A stretch of 48,064 bases of DNA from an uncultured Gemmiger sp. (GCA_949295035.1 CASFJO010000023.1:1-48064), one strand, 5' to 3'; counted from the stretch's first letter, positions 21,541 through 30,402 are shown. Notes: a model not told the origin generated them from the letters alone. Translations and numbers: made by a program.

Positions 21541-22362
21541 ATGGATTTCCTGATAGCGGCCGTCATGGGCCTGATCGAAGGCATTACCGAATGGCTGCCG
21601 GTGAGCAGCACCGGGCACCTGATCCTGGCCGAGCGCATCTTTTTTTTTGACCAGCCGGCGGAGTTCGTCTCGATGTTCCGGGTGGTGATCCAGCTGGGGG
21701 CGATCCTGGCGGTGGTGGTGCTGTTCTTCAAAAAGCTCTGGCCCATCGGCAAACGCACCACCCGGGACGGGGAATTTCTCATGTTCAAGATGCCGGTGCT
21801 GCGGCTGTGGGGCCGGGTGCTGGTGGGCACCGTGCCGGCGCTGGTGCTGGGCCTTTTGCTGGACGACTGGCTGGACGCCCATCTCTACAACTACATCGTG
21901 GTGTCCGCCATGCTGGTTCTGTACGGCATCTTCTTCATCCTGGTGGAGCGGTTTCCCCGGCCGGTGAAGGTGCGCAGCGTGAAGGAGATCACCCTGACCC
22001 AGGCGCTGATCATCGGGTTCTGGCAGGTGCTGGCCATGATCCCCGGCACCTCCCGCAGCGGCGCCACCATCGTGGGCGGCATGCTGCTGGGACTGAGCCG
22101 GGCCGCCGTGGCCGAGTTCACCTTTTATCTGGCGATCCCGGTAATGGCGGGGGCCAGCTTTTTGAAGGTGCTCAAGTTCCTGCTGGGGGCGGGCAGCTTC
22201 ACCCTGGCCCAGCTGGGCATTCTGGCGGTGGGATGCCTGGTGGCCTTTTTGGTGAGCCTGTTTGCCATCCGTTTTTTGATGAACTATGTAAAAAAGCACA
22301 CCTTCACGGCGTTTGGCTGGTACCGCATCGCCCTGGGCGTGCTGGTATTGCTGGTGATGTAA
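21541..22362 (+). CDS. uppP: Undecaprenyl-diphosphatase UppP/BacA
   Basis: A 273-residue integral membrane enzyme that recycles the undecaprenyl lipid carrier of peptidoglycan synthesis and gives bacitracin tolerance. Both catalytic motifs are present: EGITEWLPVSSTGHLIL near the N-terminus and MIPGTSRSGATIVGGMLLG near residue 170. About seven to eight membrane helices are evident. ATG 21541 follows GGGAGG. The protein ends at the conserved FGWYRIALGVLVLL. Confidence 0.96.
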   Translation: MDFLIAAVMGLIEGITEWLPVSSTGHLILAERIFFFDQPAEFVSMFRVVIQLGAILAVVVLFFKKLWPIGKRTTRDGEFLMFKMPVLRLWGRVLVGTVPALVLGLLLDDWLDAHLYNYIVVSAMLVLYGIFFILVERFPRPVKVRSVKEITLTQALIIGFWQVLAMIPGTSRSGATIVGGMLLGLSRAAVAEFTFYLAIPVMAGASFLKVLKFLLGAGSFTLAQLGILAVGCLVAFLVSLFAIRFLMNYVKKHTFTAFGWYRIALGVLVLLVM

Positions 22363-22414
22363 AGCCGCGCCGGGTTCGCAGGGACCCGGCGTTCATACAA
22401 GGAGGAGAAAGACT

Positions 22415-23542
22415 ATGGAAAAAGCAAAGGTATGGTTCACCGATCTGCGGGCGGTGCCCGGCACCAATCTGCAGGGAAAACTGTGCCGGCTGCTGAACGC
22501 GGCGGGTTTTGCCGAACTGGATCTGGAAAAGAAGTTCGTGGCCATCAAGATCAATTTTGGCGAGCCGGGCAACCTGTCCTATCTGCGGGCCAACTGGGCG
22601 CGCACGGTGGTGGAGATGGTCAAGGCCAAGGGCGGCATCCCGTTTTTGACCGACTGCAACACCCTGTATGTGGGCCGGCGCAAAAACGCGGTGGAACACA
22701 TCGAGACCGCCTGGGAAAACGGGTTCGGCCCGCTGGCCGCCGGCTGCCCGGTGATCATCGCCGACGGCCTCAAGGGTACCGACGAGGTGGAGGTGCCGGT
22801 GGAGGGCGGCGTCTACTGCAAGACCGCCAAGATCGGCCGGGCCGTGATGGACGCGGACGTGGTGATCGATCTGACCCATTTCAAGGGGCATGAGAGCACC
22901 GGGTTCGGCGGGTCGCTGAAGAATCTGGGCATGGGCTGCGGCAGCCGCGCCGGCAAGATGGAACAGCACAACAGCGGCAAGCCGGTGGTGCATACCGACG
23001 TGTGCCGGGGCTGCCACGCCTGCGCCCGGGTCTGCGCCCAGAGCGCCATCTCTTTTGACGAAAACAACCACGCCCATATCGACCACGACAAGTGCGTGGG
23101 CTGCGGCCGCTGCCTGGGCATGTGCAACTTTGACGCCATCGAGAACGAGAACTGGTGCGCCAACACCGACCTGGTCTGCAAGATCGCCGAGTACGCCAAA
23201 GCGGTGGTGGACGGCCGGCCCTGCCTGCATGTGAACTTTGTGATGGATATCAGCCCCTACTGCGACTGCCATCCGGAAAACGACCTGCCCATCCTGCCGG
23301 ACGTGGGCATCTTTGCCTCCGCCGACCCGGTGGCGGTGGATCAGGCCAGCGTGGACGCCTGCCTGGCCCAGGCCCCGGTGCCCGGCAGCCTGCTGTATGA
23401 GCGGGTGCATGCGCCCGGGTTCCGGGATAAGGGGGACCATTTCACCAACACCACCCCCGAGGTGGAGTGGAGGGCCGGCCTGGAACACGCCGAGAAGATC
23501 GGCCTGGGCACCCGGGCCTATGAGGTCACCGTGGTGAAGTGA
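22415..23542 (+). CDS. DUF362 domain protein with two [4Fe-4S] ferredoxin motifs
   Basis: A 375-residue iron-sulfur protein. The DUF362 region includes FVAIKINFGEPGNLSYLR, LTDCNTLYVGRRKNAVEH and DLTHFKGHESTGFGGSLKN. Two ferredoxin clusters, CRGCHACARVCAQSAI and CVGCGRCLGMCNFDAI, lie around residues 190-245. Such proteins are common in anaerobes and presumably transfer electrons; the substrate is unknown. ATG 22415 follows AAGGAGGAGAAAG. It starts 52 bp after uppP and may share its promoter. Confidence 0.88.
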   Translation: MEKAKVWFTDLRAVPGTNLQGKLCRLLNAAGFAELDLEKKFVAIKINFGEPGNLSYLRANWARTVVEMVKAKGGIPFLTDCNTLYVGRRKNAVEHIETAWENGFGPLAAGCPVIIADGLKGTDEVEVPVEGGVYCKTAKIGRAVMDADVVIDLTHFKGHESTGFGGSLKNLGMGCGSRAGKMEQHNSGKPVVHTDVCRGCHACARVCAQSAISFDENNHAHIDHDKCVGCGRCLGMCNFDAIENENWCANTDLVCKIAEYAKAVVDGRPCLHVNFVMDISPYCDCHPENDLPILPDVGIFASADPVAVDQASVDACLAQAPVPGSLLYERVHAPGFRDKGDHFTNTTPEVEWRAGLEHAEKIGLGTRAYEVTVVK

Positions 23543-23772
23543 TGGGGCCGATCCCAATGCCGACAGCCGACCTGGGGGACCAGTCCCCCAGCCCCTCATC
23601 CGGGGATGGAATACTCCGGCCCCGGGGAATGCAGCAAGACCAGGGTGTATCCCCATTCGGCGTTGCCTGACTTTGTTTTCCACAAGGATTTGACAAATTG
23701 TGGAAAAGAAGGTGTACAGAAAAAGCAGAGACCTGCCGCAAAAACGGCAAGTCTCTGCTTTTTTATCTTCTC
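23543..23772 (+). terminator. Hairpin and terminator after the DUF362 gene
   Basis: A short hairpin CTGGGGGAC/GTCCCCCAG (23572-23591) is followed by a strong terminator near 23723-23766: AGCAGAGACcTGCCG caaaaa CGGCAaGTCTCTGCT then TTTTTT. No gene is seen between. The second structured intergenic element begins right after. Confidence 0.8.
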
Positions 23773-23934
23773 CCGGGGCCAAAGTATTTTGGTCCCTGTT
23801 TCTGGGGTATGGGGGCCCGGGTCCGCGAAGCGGCCGGGTCTCCGGTGGAGACCCGGCCCGGCAGGACGGTCGGCAAAGCCGGCCGGGCGCATCGTTGTTG
23901 CGCCCGCAGCCGATGTTGTCCCCCATATTGGCCT
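23773..23934 (-). repeat. Structured intergenic element, copy 2 (inverted)
   Basis: Read on the minus strand it begins aggccaatatggggg and aligns along its length with 8321-8482. Shared landmarks are gctgcgggcgcaacaa, the acc loop, and gcccccatacccc. The stems differ but stay paired: GGGTCTCC acc GGAGACCC here against AAGGCCCC acc GGGGCCTT, and GGGACCAAA/TTTGGCCCC against GGACCGAA/TTCGGTCC. It ends 11 bp from the stop of the lipoprotein gene. Confidence 0.7.
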
Positions 23935-23945
23935 ATTGACCTATG

Positions 23946-24491
23946 TCACTTTCCGGTGCTCCGGTTGACCGCGTTGTAGAGCTTTGTGTAGTTGTCCAGG
24001 CTGTAGGCGGTTTTGCTCAGGGTGACGCCGGCGCTTTCCAACAGATCCTTCTGGGAAGCGGGGTCCTCGATCATCTGGCGGCACAAGGGGTCCAGCTTGG
24101 CCCAGTTGTTCCAGAACTTTTCATAGTTCTGCTCGTCCAGGCCGCTGACCCAGTCCGCCACCAGTACGGCCATGGTATCGCCGTCCATGCCGGCGGCGTT
24201 GGCCTCGCTCCATTCCACCAAACCGGCGGCGGCCTTAAGGCTCTTCAAACTGGAGCCGGACTCACCCTGCCCATAGGCCACGCAGGCGTCCAGCGCGGCG
24301 GACAGTTCCGGATAATCCCCGATCACCGGTACCGGCGTGGGGGAGGCGGTGGGTTCGGGTTCCGGCGTGGGGGTCGCCGCTGAGGGGGTGGGGGTGGGCT
24401 GCGCGCTCTGGCTTTCGGGTTCCTGTCCGCATCCGGTCAGCAGCCCCAGGGTCAACAGAGCTGCCGCCAGACAGATTCCAAACCGTTTCAT
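23946..24491 (-). CDS. Hypothetical lipoprotein
   Basis: A 181-residue secreted lipoprotein. The signal peptide MKRFGICLAAALLTLGLLTG ends in a lipobox with the modified Cys at residue 21. A disordered linker rich in Pro, Thr, Glu and Ser follows (about 22-58), then a helical domain of ~120 residues (WNNWAKLDPLCRQMIEDPAS, LDNYTKLYNAVN) with no family recognised. ATG 24491 is preferred over an in-frame TTG two codons upstream. It is anchored outside the membrane; function unknown. Confidence 0.75.
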   Translation of the reverse strand: MKRFGICLAAALLTLGLLTGCGQEPESQSAQPTPTPSAATPTPEPEPTASPTPVPVIGDYPELSAALDACVAYGQGESGSSLKSLKAAAGLVEWSEANAAGMDGDTMAVLVADWVSGLDEQNYEKFWNNWAKLDPLCRQMIEDPASQKDLLESAGVTLSKTAYSLDNYTKLYNAVNRSTGK

Positions 24492-24667
24492 ATCCAATTA
24501 CCTGCCTTTCCCGGCCCGGGCGGGCCATCGTTTCGGGGTTGCGCCTCCGGCCCTGCCCTCGTATAATAAAGGCAGTGCGCAAAGGACTTCCCCATCATTA
24601 TATACTATATGCGCCAAATCGGCAAAATATTTCAAAAATCCGCGATTGGAAAGGAAGTTATCGTCCC

Positions 24668-25954
24668 ATGTCCCTGGAATCCCTGTTCGCATTTCTGAAC
24701 GAAAGCCCCAGCCCCTACCACGCCGTGGCCGCCGCCGCCCGCCGCCTGGAGGCCGCGGGCTTTGCGCCGCTGGCCGAACATGAGGCCTGGACCCTGGAGC
24801 CCGGCAAGGGCTACTATGTCACCCGCAACCAGAGCAGCCTGATCGCCTTCCGGCTGCCCGGCGGGCCCCTGACCGGCTGGCGTATCACCGCCGCCCACGG
24901 GGACGCCCCCACCTTTTATCTGAAAAACACCGCTCTGGGCCGCGACAAGCTGTATGAGCGCTGGGAGGTGGAGGGCTACGGCGGCATGAACTGTGCCACC
25001 TGGCAGGACCGCCCCCTGGGGGTGGCCGGGCGCCTGGTGGTGCGCACCCCCGCCGGGGTGGAGAGCCGTCTGGCGGCCAGCGACCGGCCGGTGGCGGTGA
25101 TCCCCAGCCTGGCCATCCACATGCAGCGGGATGTGAACAAAGGCCACGAATACAACATCCAGCGGGATATGCAGCCCCTGGCCGGCATGAACGGCGGCTG
25201 CCCGGATCTGTATGAGGTGCTGGGCGCCGTGGGGGAAGGGGAGACCCTGCTCAGCGCCGACCTGGTGCTTTTTCCCTGGCAGGAACCCTGCCGGGTGGGC
25301 GGCGGGCTGTTCATGGCCCCCCGCATCGACGACCAGGCCTGCGCCTGGGCCACCCTGGAGGGCCTGCTTACTGCCGATCCCCATCCCTTCGCCGGGCAGG
25401 TATACTGCCTGTTCGACAACGAGGAGGTGGGCAGCGGAACCCGGCAGGGCGCGCTGAGCAGCTTTTTGCCCGACGTGCTGGCCCGGGCCGGGCAGGCCCT
25501 GGGCCTGGACGAGGAACAGCGCCGCCGGGCGCTGGCCGCCTCCTTCGCCCTGAGCGCCGACAACGGCCACGCGGTGCATCCCAACTTCCCCGATAAATCC
25601 GACCCGGAGAACAAGGTCTGGCCCAACAAGGGGGTGGTGGTCAAGTTCAGCGCCGCCCAGAAATATACATCCACCGGCCTGACCATCGGGCTGTTCCGGG
25701 CCATCTGCCAGCAGGCCGGCGTGCCCACCCAGGTATTCGCCAACCGGGCCGACGAGCCCGGCGGCAGCACCCTGGGCCACCTGCTGGGCCAGCAGGTGAG
25801 CATCCCCATGGTGGACATCGGCATGGCCCAGCTGTCCATGCACGCCGCCGTGGAGACCGCCGGCGCCGATGACCCTCAGTACATGGCCGACGCAGTAAAA
25901 GCTTTCCACAACAGCCGTTTCGCCCCCGCCGCCGACGGCAGCTGGACCCTGTAA
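24668..25954 (+). CDS. apeB: M18 family aminopeptidase (aspartyl aminopeptidase-like)
   Basis: A 428-residue zinc aminopeptidase that removes N-terminal residues from peptides. Family motifs run in order: SPYHAVAAAARRLEAAGF, the first metal-ligand region ITAAHGDAPTFYLK, RIDDQACAWATLEGLL, the catalytic FDNEEVGSGTRQGA, SADNGHAVHPNFPDKSDP, and the C-terminal VDIGMAQLSMHAAVE. ATG 24668 has an AAGGAAG site; the frame is open upstream through the divergent promoter region. Transcribed divergently from the lipoprotein gene. Confidence 0.94.
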   Translation: MSLESLFAFLNESPSPYHAVAAAARRLEAAGFAPLAEHEAWTLEPGKGYYVTRNQSSLIAFRLPGGPLTGWRITAAHGDAPTFYLKNTALGRDKLYERWEVEGYGGMNCATWQDRPLGVAGRLVVRTPAGVESRLAASDRPVAVIPSLAIHMQRDVNKGHEYNIQRDMQPLAGMNGGCPDLYEVLGAVGEGETLLSADLVLFPWQEPCRVGGGLFMAPRIDDQACAWATLEGLLTADPHPFAGQVYCLFDNEEVGSGTRQGALSSFLPDVLARAGQALGLDEEQRRRALAASFALSADNGHAVHPNFPDKSDPENKVWPNKGVVVKFSAAQKYTSTGLTIGLFRAICQQAGVPTQVFANRADEPGGSTLGHLLGQQVSIPMVDIGMAQLSMHAAVETAGADDPQYMADAVKAFHNSRFAPAADGSWTL

Positions 25955-26000
25955 CCCCCGGCAACCACCGGTTGCGTAAACAGATCGTATAGGATTTACA

Positions 26001-26061
26001 TAATGTATAAACAACGATAGGGCTGGAAACGGGTCAAAATCAACATCTTGTAAATACATTA
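26001..26061. repeat. A/T-rich inverted repeat upstream of gluQ
   Basis: TAATGTATAAACAA (26001-26014) and TTGTAAATACATTA (26048-26061) are inverted copies matching at 12 of 14 positions, 33 bp apart. A TTTGTATAAA word follows at 26064 and recurs just after gluQ (27165). These look like operator half-sites or a promoter region in the 255-bp gap; no regulator can be named. Confidence 0.45.
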
Positions 26062-26133
26062 CTGTTTGTATAAAATGGCGGTATCAAGCCAATAGAGGGG
26101 CAGAAAGCCCTGCGCAAAGAATTGATTTTACCC

Positions 26134-26182
26134 GCGGGCCAATGAATTGGCCCGCCAAATGGGGTCTGGGGTCATTGACCCC
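26134..26182 (+). other. Two hairpins in the gluQ leader
   Basis: GCGGGCCAAT ga ATTGGCCCGC (26134-26155) is a perfect 10-bp stem, followed by GGGGTC att GACCCC (26168-26182) 10-15 bp before the ribosome site. Neither has a T-run. They could shape translation of gluQ. Confidence 0.4.
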
Positions 26183-26209
26183 GGATCGGCCTAAAGGAGC
26201 GTGAACCCA

Positions 26210-27157
26210 TTGTCGCAAGTTGTGGGGCGGTTTGCCCCGTCGCCCAGCGGGCGGATGCACCTGGGCAACCTGCTGTGCAGTCTGCTGGCCTGGCTCAGCG
26301 CCCGCAGCGCCGGCGGCCGGGTGGTGCTGCGCATCGAGGACCTGGACGCCATGCGCTGCCCCCGCGCCTTTGCCGACCTGCTGGAACAGGACCTGACCTG
26401 GCTGGGCCTGGACTGGGACGAGGGCGGCAGCAAGGGCGGCCCCCATGGCCCCTACTACCAGAGCGAACGCAGCGAAATATACAATTTGTATTATCAACGC
26501 TTAGTAGAACGCGGGCTGGTCTATCCCTGTTTTTGCAGCCGGGGCCAGCTGCACGCGGCCAGCGCCCCCCACCGGGCGGACGGGCAGGTGGTCTATCCCG
26601 GTACCTGCCGCGGCCTGACGGCGAGCCAGGCGGCCGAGGCCGCCCGCCGCCGTCCGCCCGCCTGGCGGCTGCGCCTGCCAAAGGAACTGACCCTCTCCTT
26701 CACCGACGGGCACCTGGGCCCGGTGACCGAGGACCTTCCCGCCGACTGCGGCGACTTTGTGCTGCGCCGGGCGGACGGGGTGTTCGCCTACCAGCTGGCC
26801 GTGGTGGTGGACGATGCCCTGATGGGGGTCACCCAGGTGGTGCGCGGCGGCGACCTGCTCTCCAGCACCCCCCGGCAACTCTGGCTCTACCGGCTTTTGG
26901 AACTGCCCGCGCCGGAGTTTTACCACCTGCCCCTGCTGCTGGCCCCCGACGGCCGCCGCCTGAGCAAGCGGGACGGGGACCAGAGCCTGGAACACCTGCA
27001 AGACCGCTATTCCCCCGAAGAGATCGTCGGCCGCCTGGCCTACGCCGCCGGCCTGCAAAGCGCCCCCGACCCGGCCCGCCCGGCCGACCTGCTGCCCGGC
27101 TTTTCCTGGGACAAGGTGCCCACGCAGGACATCCGCCTGTCGGAAGGTTTGTTTTGA
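26210..27157 (+). CDS. gluQ: Glutamyl-Q tRNA(Asp) synthetase
   Basis: A roughly 315-residue truncated GluRS paralogue without an anticodon-binding domain, which attaches glutamate to queuosine of tRNA-Asp. It shows the HIGH-like GRFAPSPSGRMHLGNLL, RIEDLDAMRCP, and the KMSKS-like RLSKRDGDQSLEHL. The zinc site typical of this family is visible in CFCSRGQ and YPGTCR. The start is uncertain: TTG 26210 lies 11 bases after AAAGGAG, while an in-frame GTG 26201 is too close to that site. Confidence 0.9.
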   Translation: MSQVVGRFAPSPSGRMHLGNLLCSLLAWLSARSAGGRVVLRIEDLDAMRCPRAFADLLEQDLTWLGLDWDEGGSKGGPHGPYYQSERSEIYNLYYQRLVERGLVYPCFCSRGQLHAASAPHRADGQVVYPGTCRGLTASQAAEAARRRPPAWRLRLPKELTLSFTDGHLGPVTEDLPADCGDFVLRRADGVFAYQLAVVVDDALMGVTQVVRGGDLLSSTPRQLWLYRLLELPAPEFYHLPLLLAPDGRRLSKRDGDQSLEHLQDRYSPEEIVGRLAYAAGLQSAPDPARPADLLPGFSWDKVPTQDIRLSEGLF

Positions 27158-27193
27158 TACTACGGTTTGTATAAATTGCTGTACATACAACAA

Positions 27194-27226
27194 AAAGGAC
27201 GCGCCCAAAAGACGCGTCCTTTCGTT
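27194..27226. terminator. Terminator between convergent gluQ and ptsI-like gene
   Basis: AAAGGACGCG cccaaaaga CGCGTCCTTT, with A/T runs on both sides, able to end transcription from either direction. Confidence 0.8.
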
Positions 27227-27317
27227 TGCCAAAACAAGATCTTCGCATCTCGCCAAAAGGGGAGAGGGCGGGAGAGGATCATCCAACCCCCTCCTCGCTG
27301 CCGCATCCCCGTGTTTC

Positions 27318-28943
27318 TCATACCCGGGAGGGTACATCCCGCAGGTCGGTGCCGAGCAGCAGTTCCTTGATATCCAGCAAACTCTGGCTGGCCATGGACA
27401 GACTGTCCACCCCCAACTTTACGTAGAGGGGGGCAAATTGCGGATTGGCGGCGGCCCGCCCGCAGACGCAGACCGGGATGCCGGCCTCCTTGGCGGCCTT
27501 CACCGTCATGGCGATCATCCGCTGGATGGCCAGGCTGTCCGCTTTGTAGTATCTGTCCAGCCGGGAATCCATCCGGTCCACCGCGTGGGTGTACTGGATC
27601 AGGTCGTTGGTGCCGATGCTGAAGAAAGCCGCCCCCGCCTGGGCCAGTTCCGCCGCGCAGATCGCCGCCGACGGCACCTCGATCATGCAGCCGAACCGGA
27701 GATCCTCGTCAAACGGCTGGCCCCGCATCCGCAGATTCTCCCGGGCCTTCTCCACCTCGTCCATCGCCATGCGGAAATCCATCACGCCGCCCACCATCGG
27801 GAACATCACTTCCATGGGGCCCTTGGCGGCCGCCCGCAGCAGCGCGCAGAGCTGATCCTGAAACAGGTCCCTGCGCTCCAGACAGAACCGCAGCCCCCGC
27901 AGCCCCAGTGCCGGATTTTTCTCCGGCAGCATCAGGCCCTCCACCAGTTTGTCTGCGCCCACGTCGAAGGTGCGCACCGTCACCGGCCGCCCCTGCGCCG
28001 CCGTCAGACAGCTGAGATAAAAGTAATACTGCTCCTCCTCATCGGGGATGGAGCCCTTCATCAGGAGAAACTCGGTGCGCAGCAGGCCGATGCCCTCGGC
28101 CCCTTCGGCCACCGCCTGTTCGATGCCGCCCGGTTCGCTGCAGTTGCCCTGCAGGGACACACGCGTTCCGTCCCGGGTGACGCAGGGCGTATTCAGCAAA
28201 CCGGCCAGCCGGGCCTTCTTTTTGGCCAGCGCCTGCCACTTGTGGTCTACCTCCTGCTGCAGCGCCTCGTCCGGGTCCAGGATCAGCCGGCCCTCCCGCG
28301 CGTCCAGCACCGCCTGGTGGCCGTCGCAGTGGATCAGAAATTCCTCCCCCAGCTGGATCAAGGCCGGAATGCCCATGGTGCGGGCCACGATCGCCGCATG
28401 GCTCTGGGCGCTGCCTTTGCTGGTGGCGATCCCCAGCACCATCCCCCGGTCGATCGAAATGATGTCGCTGGGCAGGATGCTCTCCGCCGCCAGGATCATG
28501 GGCTGGTCCAGTTCCAGCTTCTGGCGTGGCTTACCGTCCAGGATCTCCACCACCCGGCTGCACACGTCCAGCACATCCGCGCCCCGCTGGCGCAGATACT
28601 CGTCCGGCAGATCCCGGATGCGCCGGGCAAAGATCTGCCCCGCCCGCTCGGTGGCGGCGGCGCTGCCCGCCCCCGCCGCTATGTAGTTGCTGATCTCGGT
28701 GAGCAGCGCCTGATCGTCCAGCATCACAAGCTGGAACCGAAGAATGTCCCGCTCCTCGCCGTCGGCCTGTTCCATCAGGCCGCGCAGTTCGTCTTTGGCC
28801 AGCACCACCGCCGCTTCAAACAGCGCACGCTCCTTGCTGCGGTCGTGGATCAGCCGCCCCAGGCCGCTGACCCCCCGGTCGATGCGGCGTACCGGGCCCA
28901 TGACCAAACCTTCCGATACAGTAACACCAGTGTATTCCCGCAT
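27318..28943 (-). CDS. ptsI: PEP-protein phosphotransferase (PTS enzyme I-like)
   Basis: A 541-residue enzyme I-type protein, which takes phosphate from PEP onto a histidine and passes it to HPr. The phospho-histidine is about residue 182 in GSAQSHAAIVARTMGIPAL; the PEP-binding barrel has GIGLLRTEFLLM, PALGLRGLRFCLERRD, MFPMVGG, CMIEVPSAA and SIGTNDLIQYTHAVDR. The C-terminal active-site Cys is in VCVCGRAAANP, where most enzymes I have CGE. The His motif (SAQSH) also departs from the usual RTSH. No HPr gene is nearby. The upstream gene is a patatin, 69 bp away on the same strand. Confidence 0.85.
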   Translation of the reverse strand: MREYTGVTVSEGLVMGPVRRIDRGVSGLGRLIHDRSKERALFEAAVVLAKDELRGLMEQADGEERDILRFQLVMLDDQALLTEISNYIAAGAGSAAATERAGQIFARRIRDLPDEYLRQRGADVLDVCSRVVEILDGKPRQKLELDQPMILAAESILPSDIISIDRGMVLGIATSKGSAQSHAAIVARTMGIPALIQLGEEFLIHCDGHQAVLDAREGRLILDPDEALQQEVDHKWQALAKKKARLAGLLNTPCVTRDGTRVSLQGNCSEPGGIEQAVAEGAEGIGLLRTEFLLMKGSIPDEEEQYYFYLSCLTAAQGRPVTVRTFDVGADKLVEGLMLPEKNPALGLRGLRFCLERRDLFQDQLCALLRAAAKGPMEVMFPMVGGVMDFRMAMDEVEKARENLRMRGQPFDEDLRFGCMIEVPSAAICAAELAQAGAAFFSIGTNDLIQYTHAVDRMDSRLDRYYKADSLAIQRMIAMTVKAAKEAGIPVCVCGRAAANPQFAPLYVKLGVDSLSMASQSLLDIKELLLGTDLRDVPSRV

Positions 28944-29012
28944 GGATACCCCTCCTCTTCGGGGCGGGCCGGGACCCGCCGTGTACCTCTATGCTGTCCG
29001 GCCGCGGCCGGT

Positions 29013-30161
29013 TCAGTCGGGAAGTTCCGGGCCCCGGATCGCCCAAAAGACCGCCGCCGAGACAAATTCGGCCGGCTGCAGGGAGGCCAGGGCCCCTTCG
29101 GCCCCTGCCTTGCCCTCAAACAGCGGCCAAAGCCGCCGCGCGGGCGCCGGGTCCCAGGCGGAGAGAAACGCCTGTTCCAGCTCCTCCAGGGTGTAGGCCC
29201 GGGCAGGGTCCACCCCGGCGGTCAGCGCCGCCAGTTCCAGCGGCGCCAGCGCCCGGTCCGCCGCCGGGCCCAACCGGTTCAGCGCCAGCCCTTCGGTCAG
29301 GGCCAGGGTGGGCCAGCGCCGCAGCACCGGCCCCATCACCTCCGCGTAGGGCGCCGCGAAGGTGCGCTCCGGGTCGGTGCAGCGCACCCCGTAGGCCACC
29401 CCCCGCAGCCGCCCGAACGCCCGATAGGCGTCCAGGTAGCCCAGCGCGATGTTCCGCCGGGCGGTATCCGGTTCAAACTGCAGGATGCTGCCCAGTTCCC
29501 AGAAGCTGCGGATCAGGGTGGTGGGCAGCCCCGACCGGTTTTTGCGGGTGACGCCCACCCCGTCCACATCCACCGCCACCAGTTCCTCGGCCCCCATACG
29601 GGCCGCCAGGGCGATGGGCATATTGTCGTTGTATCCTCCGTCGATGAACTCCACACCGTCGATCTGCCGGGGCCGGAACGCCGGGAAACACGCCGCCGAC
29701 GCCAGCAGGTACTGGGCCAGCTGCCCGTGAGGGATCTCCTCCAGGGTCAGCTGCCGGGGCCTGAGGCCCCGCAGTTCCACCGTCACCAGGCCGAACCGGA
29801 TGGGGGAGGCCCGCAGCGCGTCCTCGTCCAGCACCCGGTCCACGATGCCCTCCAGCGGGGTCACGTCCAGGCCACCCTGCTCCACGAACTGCCGCAGCAT
29901 CACCCCGGCGGGGTCGGCCGCCCGGTCGCCCGGCAGGGCCATCACGTCGTGGCTGTTGATGGTCAGCCACATATCCCGGGCCACCTCGGTCAGCCCCAGC
30001 GCGAACATCGCCCCGTTCAGGCATCCCACCGAGGTGCCGGCGATCACCCCCGGCGCCCAGCCCATCTCCTGCAGCGCCTGCCATACGCCTACCTGGTAGC
30101 TGCCCCGGGCCCCGCCGCCCGCCAGTACCAGCCCGCGCACCGGGCTCTCACGCCGCGTCAT
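29013..30161 (-). CDS. Patatin-like phospholipase family protein
   Basis: A 382-residue protein with the patatin Ser-Asp dyad. The oxyanion loop is LAGGGARGSYQVGV, the nucleophile elbow IAGTSVGCLNGAM (Ser in GTSVG), and the catalytic aspartate lies in FIDGGYNDNMPI. A C-terminal ~150-residue extension has no recognised domain. Patatins hydrolyse lipid acyl chains. No signal peptide is evident, so it is probably cytosolic or peripheral. Start ATG 30161; it precedes the PTS enzyme I-like gene and probably shares its transcript. Confidence 0.9.
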   Translation of the reverse strand: MTRRESPVRGLVLAGGGARGSYQVGVWQALQEMGWAPGVIAGTSVGCLNGAMFALGLTEVARDMWLTINSHDVMALPGDRAADPAGVMLRQFVEQGGLDVTPLEGIVDRVLDEDALRASPIRFGLVTVELRGLRPRQLTLEEIPHGQLAQYLLASAACFPAFRPRQIDGVEFIDGGYNDNMPIALAARMGAEELVAVDVDGVGVTRKNRSGLPTTLIRSFWELGSILQFEPDTARRNIALGYLDAYRAFGRLRGVAYGVRCTDPERTFAAPYAEVMGPVLRRWPTLALTEGLALNRLGPAADRALAPLELAALTAGVDPARAYTLEELEQAFLSAWDPAPARRLWPLFEGKAGAEGALASLQPAEFVSAAVFWAIRGPELPD

Positions 30162-30215
30162 GCGCCCACCTCCGGCGGGCGATCTTGCACCGCGATCCAG
30201 TTTTGTAACAAGTGT

Positions 30216-30244
30216 ATCATAATTCCCTCAAAAAAGATAGTGAA
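30216..30244 (-). promoter_or_regulatory. Candidate promoter for the patatin gene
   Basis: Minus strand TTCACT (30244-30239), 17-bp spacer, TATGAT (30221-30216), 55 bp before the start. Another minus-strand TATAAT word lies near 30290. Confidence 0.45.
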
Positions 30245-30373
30245 ACCGCCGGGCAGGAGGCCCGAGATCCTTGTTGGTTTTATTTATTATACCATACCGT
30301 TTTGGCGGTTGTGTGTCGGAATCGTTAACCCGGGCGGTTTTTCGTCCCTGCGCCGGGTTTGCCGGCAAAAAGA

Positions 30374-30402
30374 TTGACGCAGGCGGCCGCGTTTGGTATA
30401 AT
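30374..30402 (+). promoter_or_regulatory. Strong promoter upstream of tRNA-Ser
   Basis: TTGACG (30374-30379), 17-bp spacer, TATAAT (30397-30402). It lies 226 bp before the tRNA-Ser 5' end, much farther than usual for a tRNA promoter. Confidence 0.75.

Noticed and set aside
27438-30377. Plus-strand open frame of 979 codons opposite ptsI-like and patatin genes
   Set aside because: Antisense of two recognised genes, with Gln/His/Arg/Pro-rich noise.
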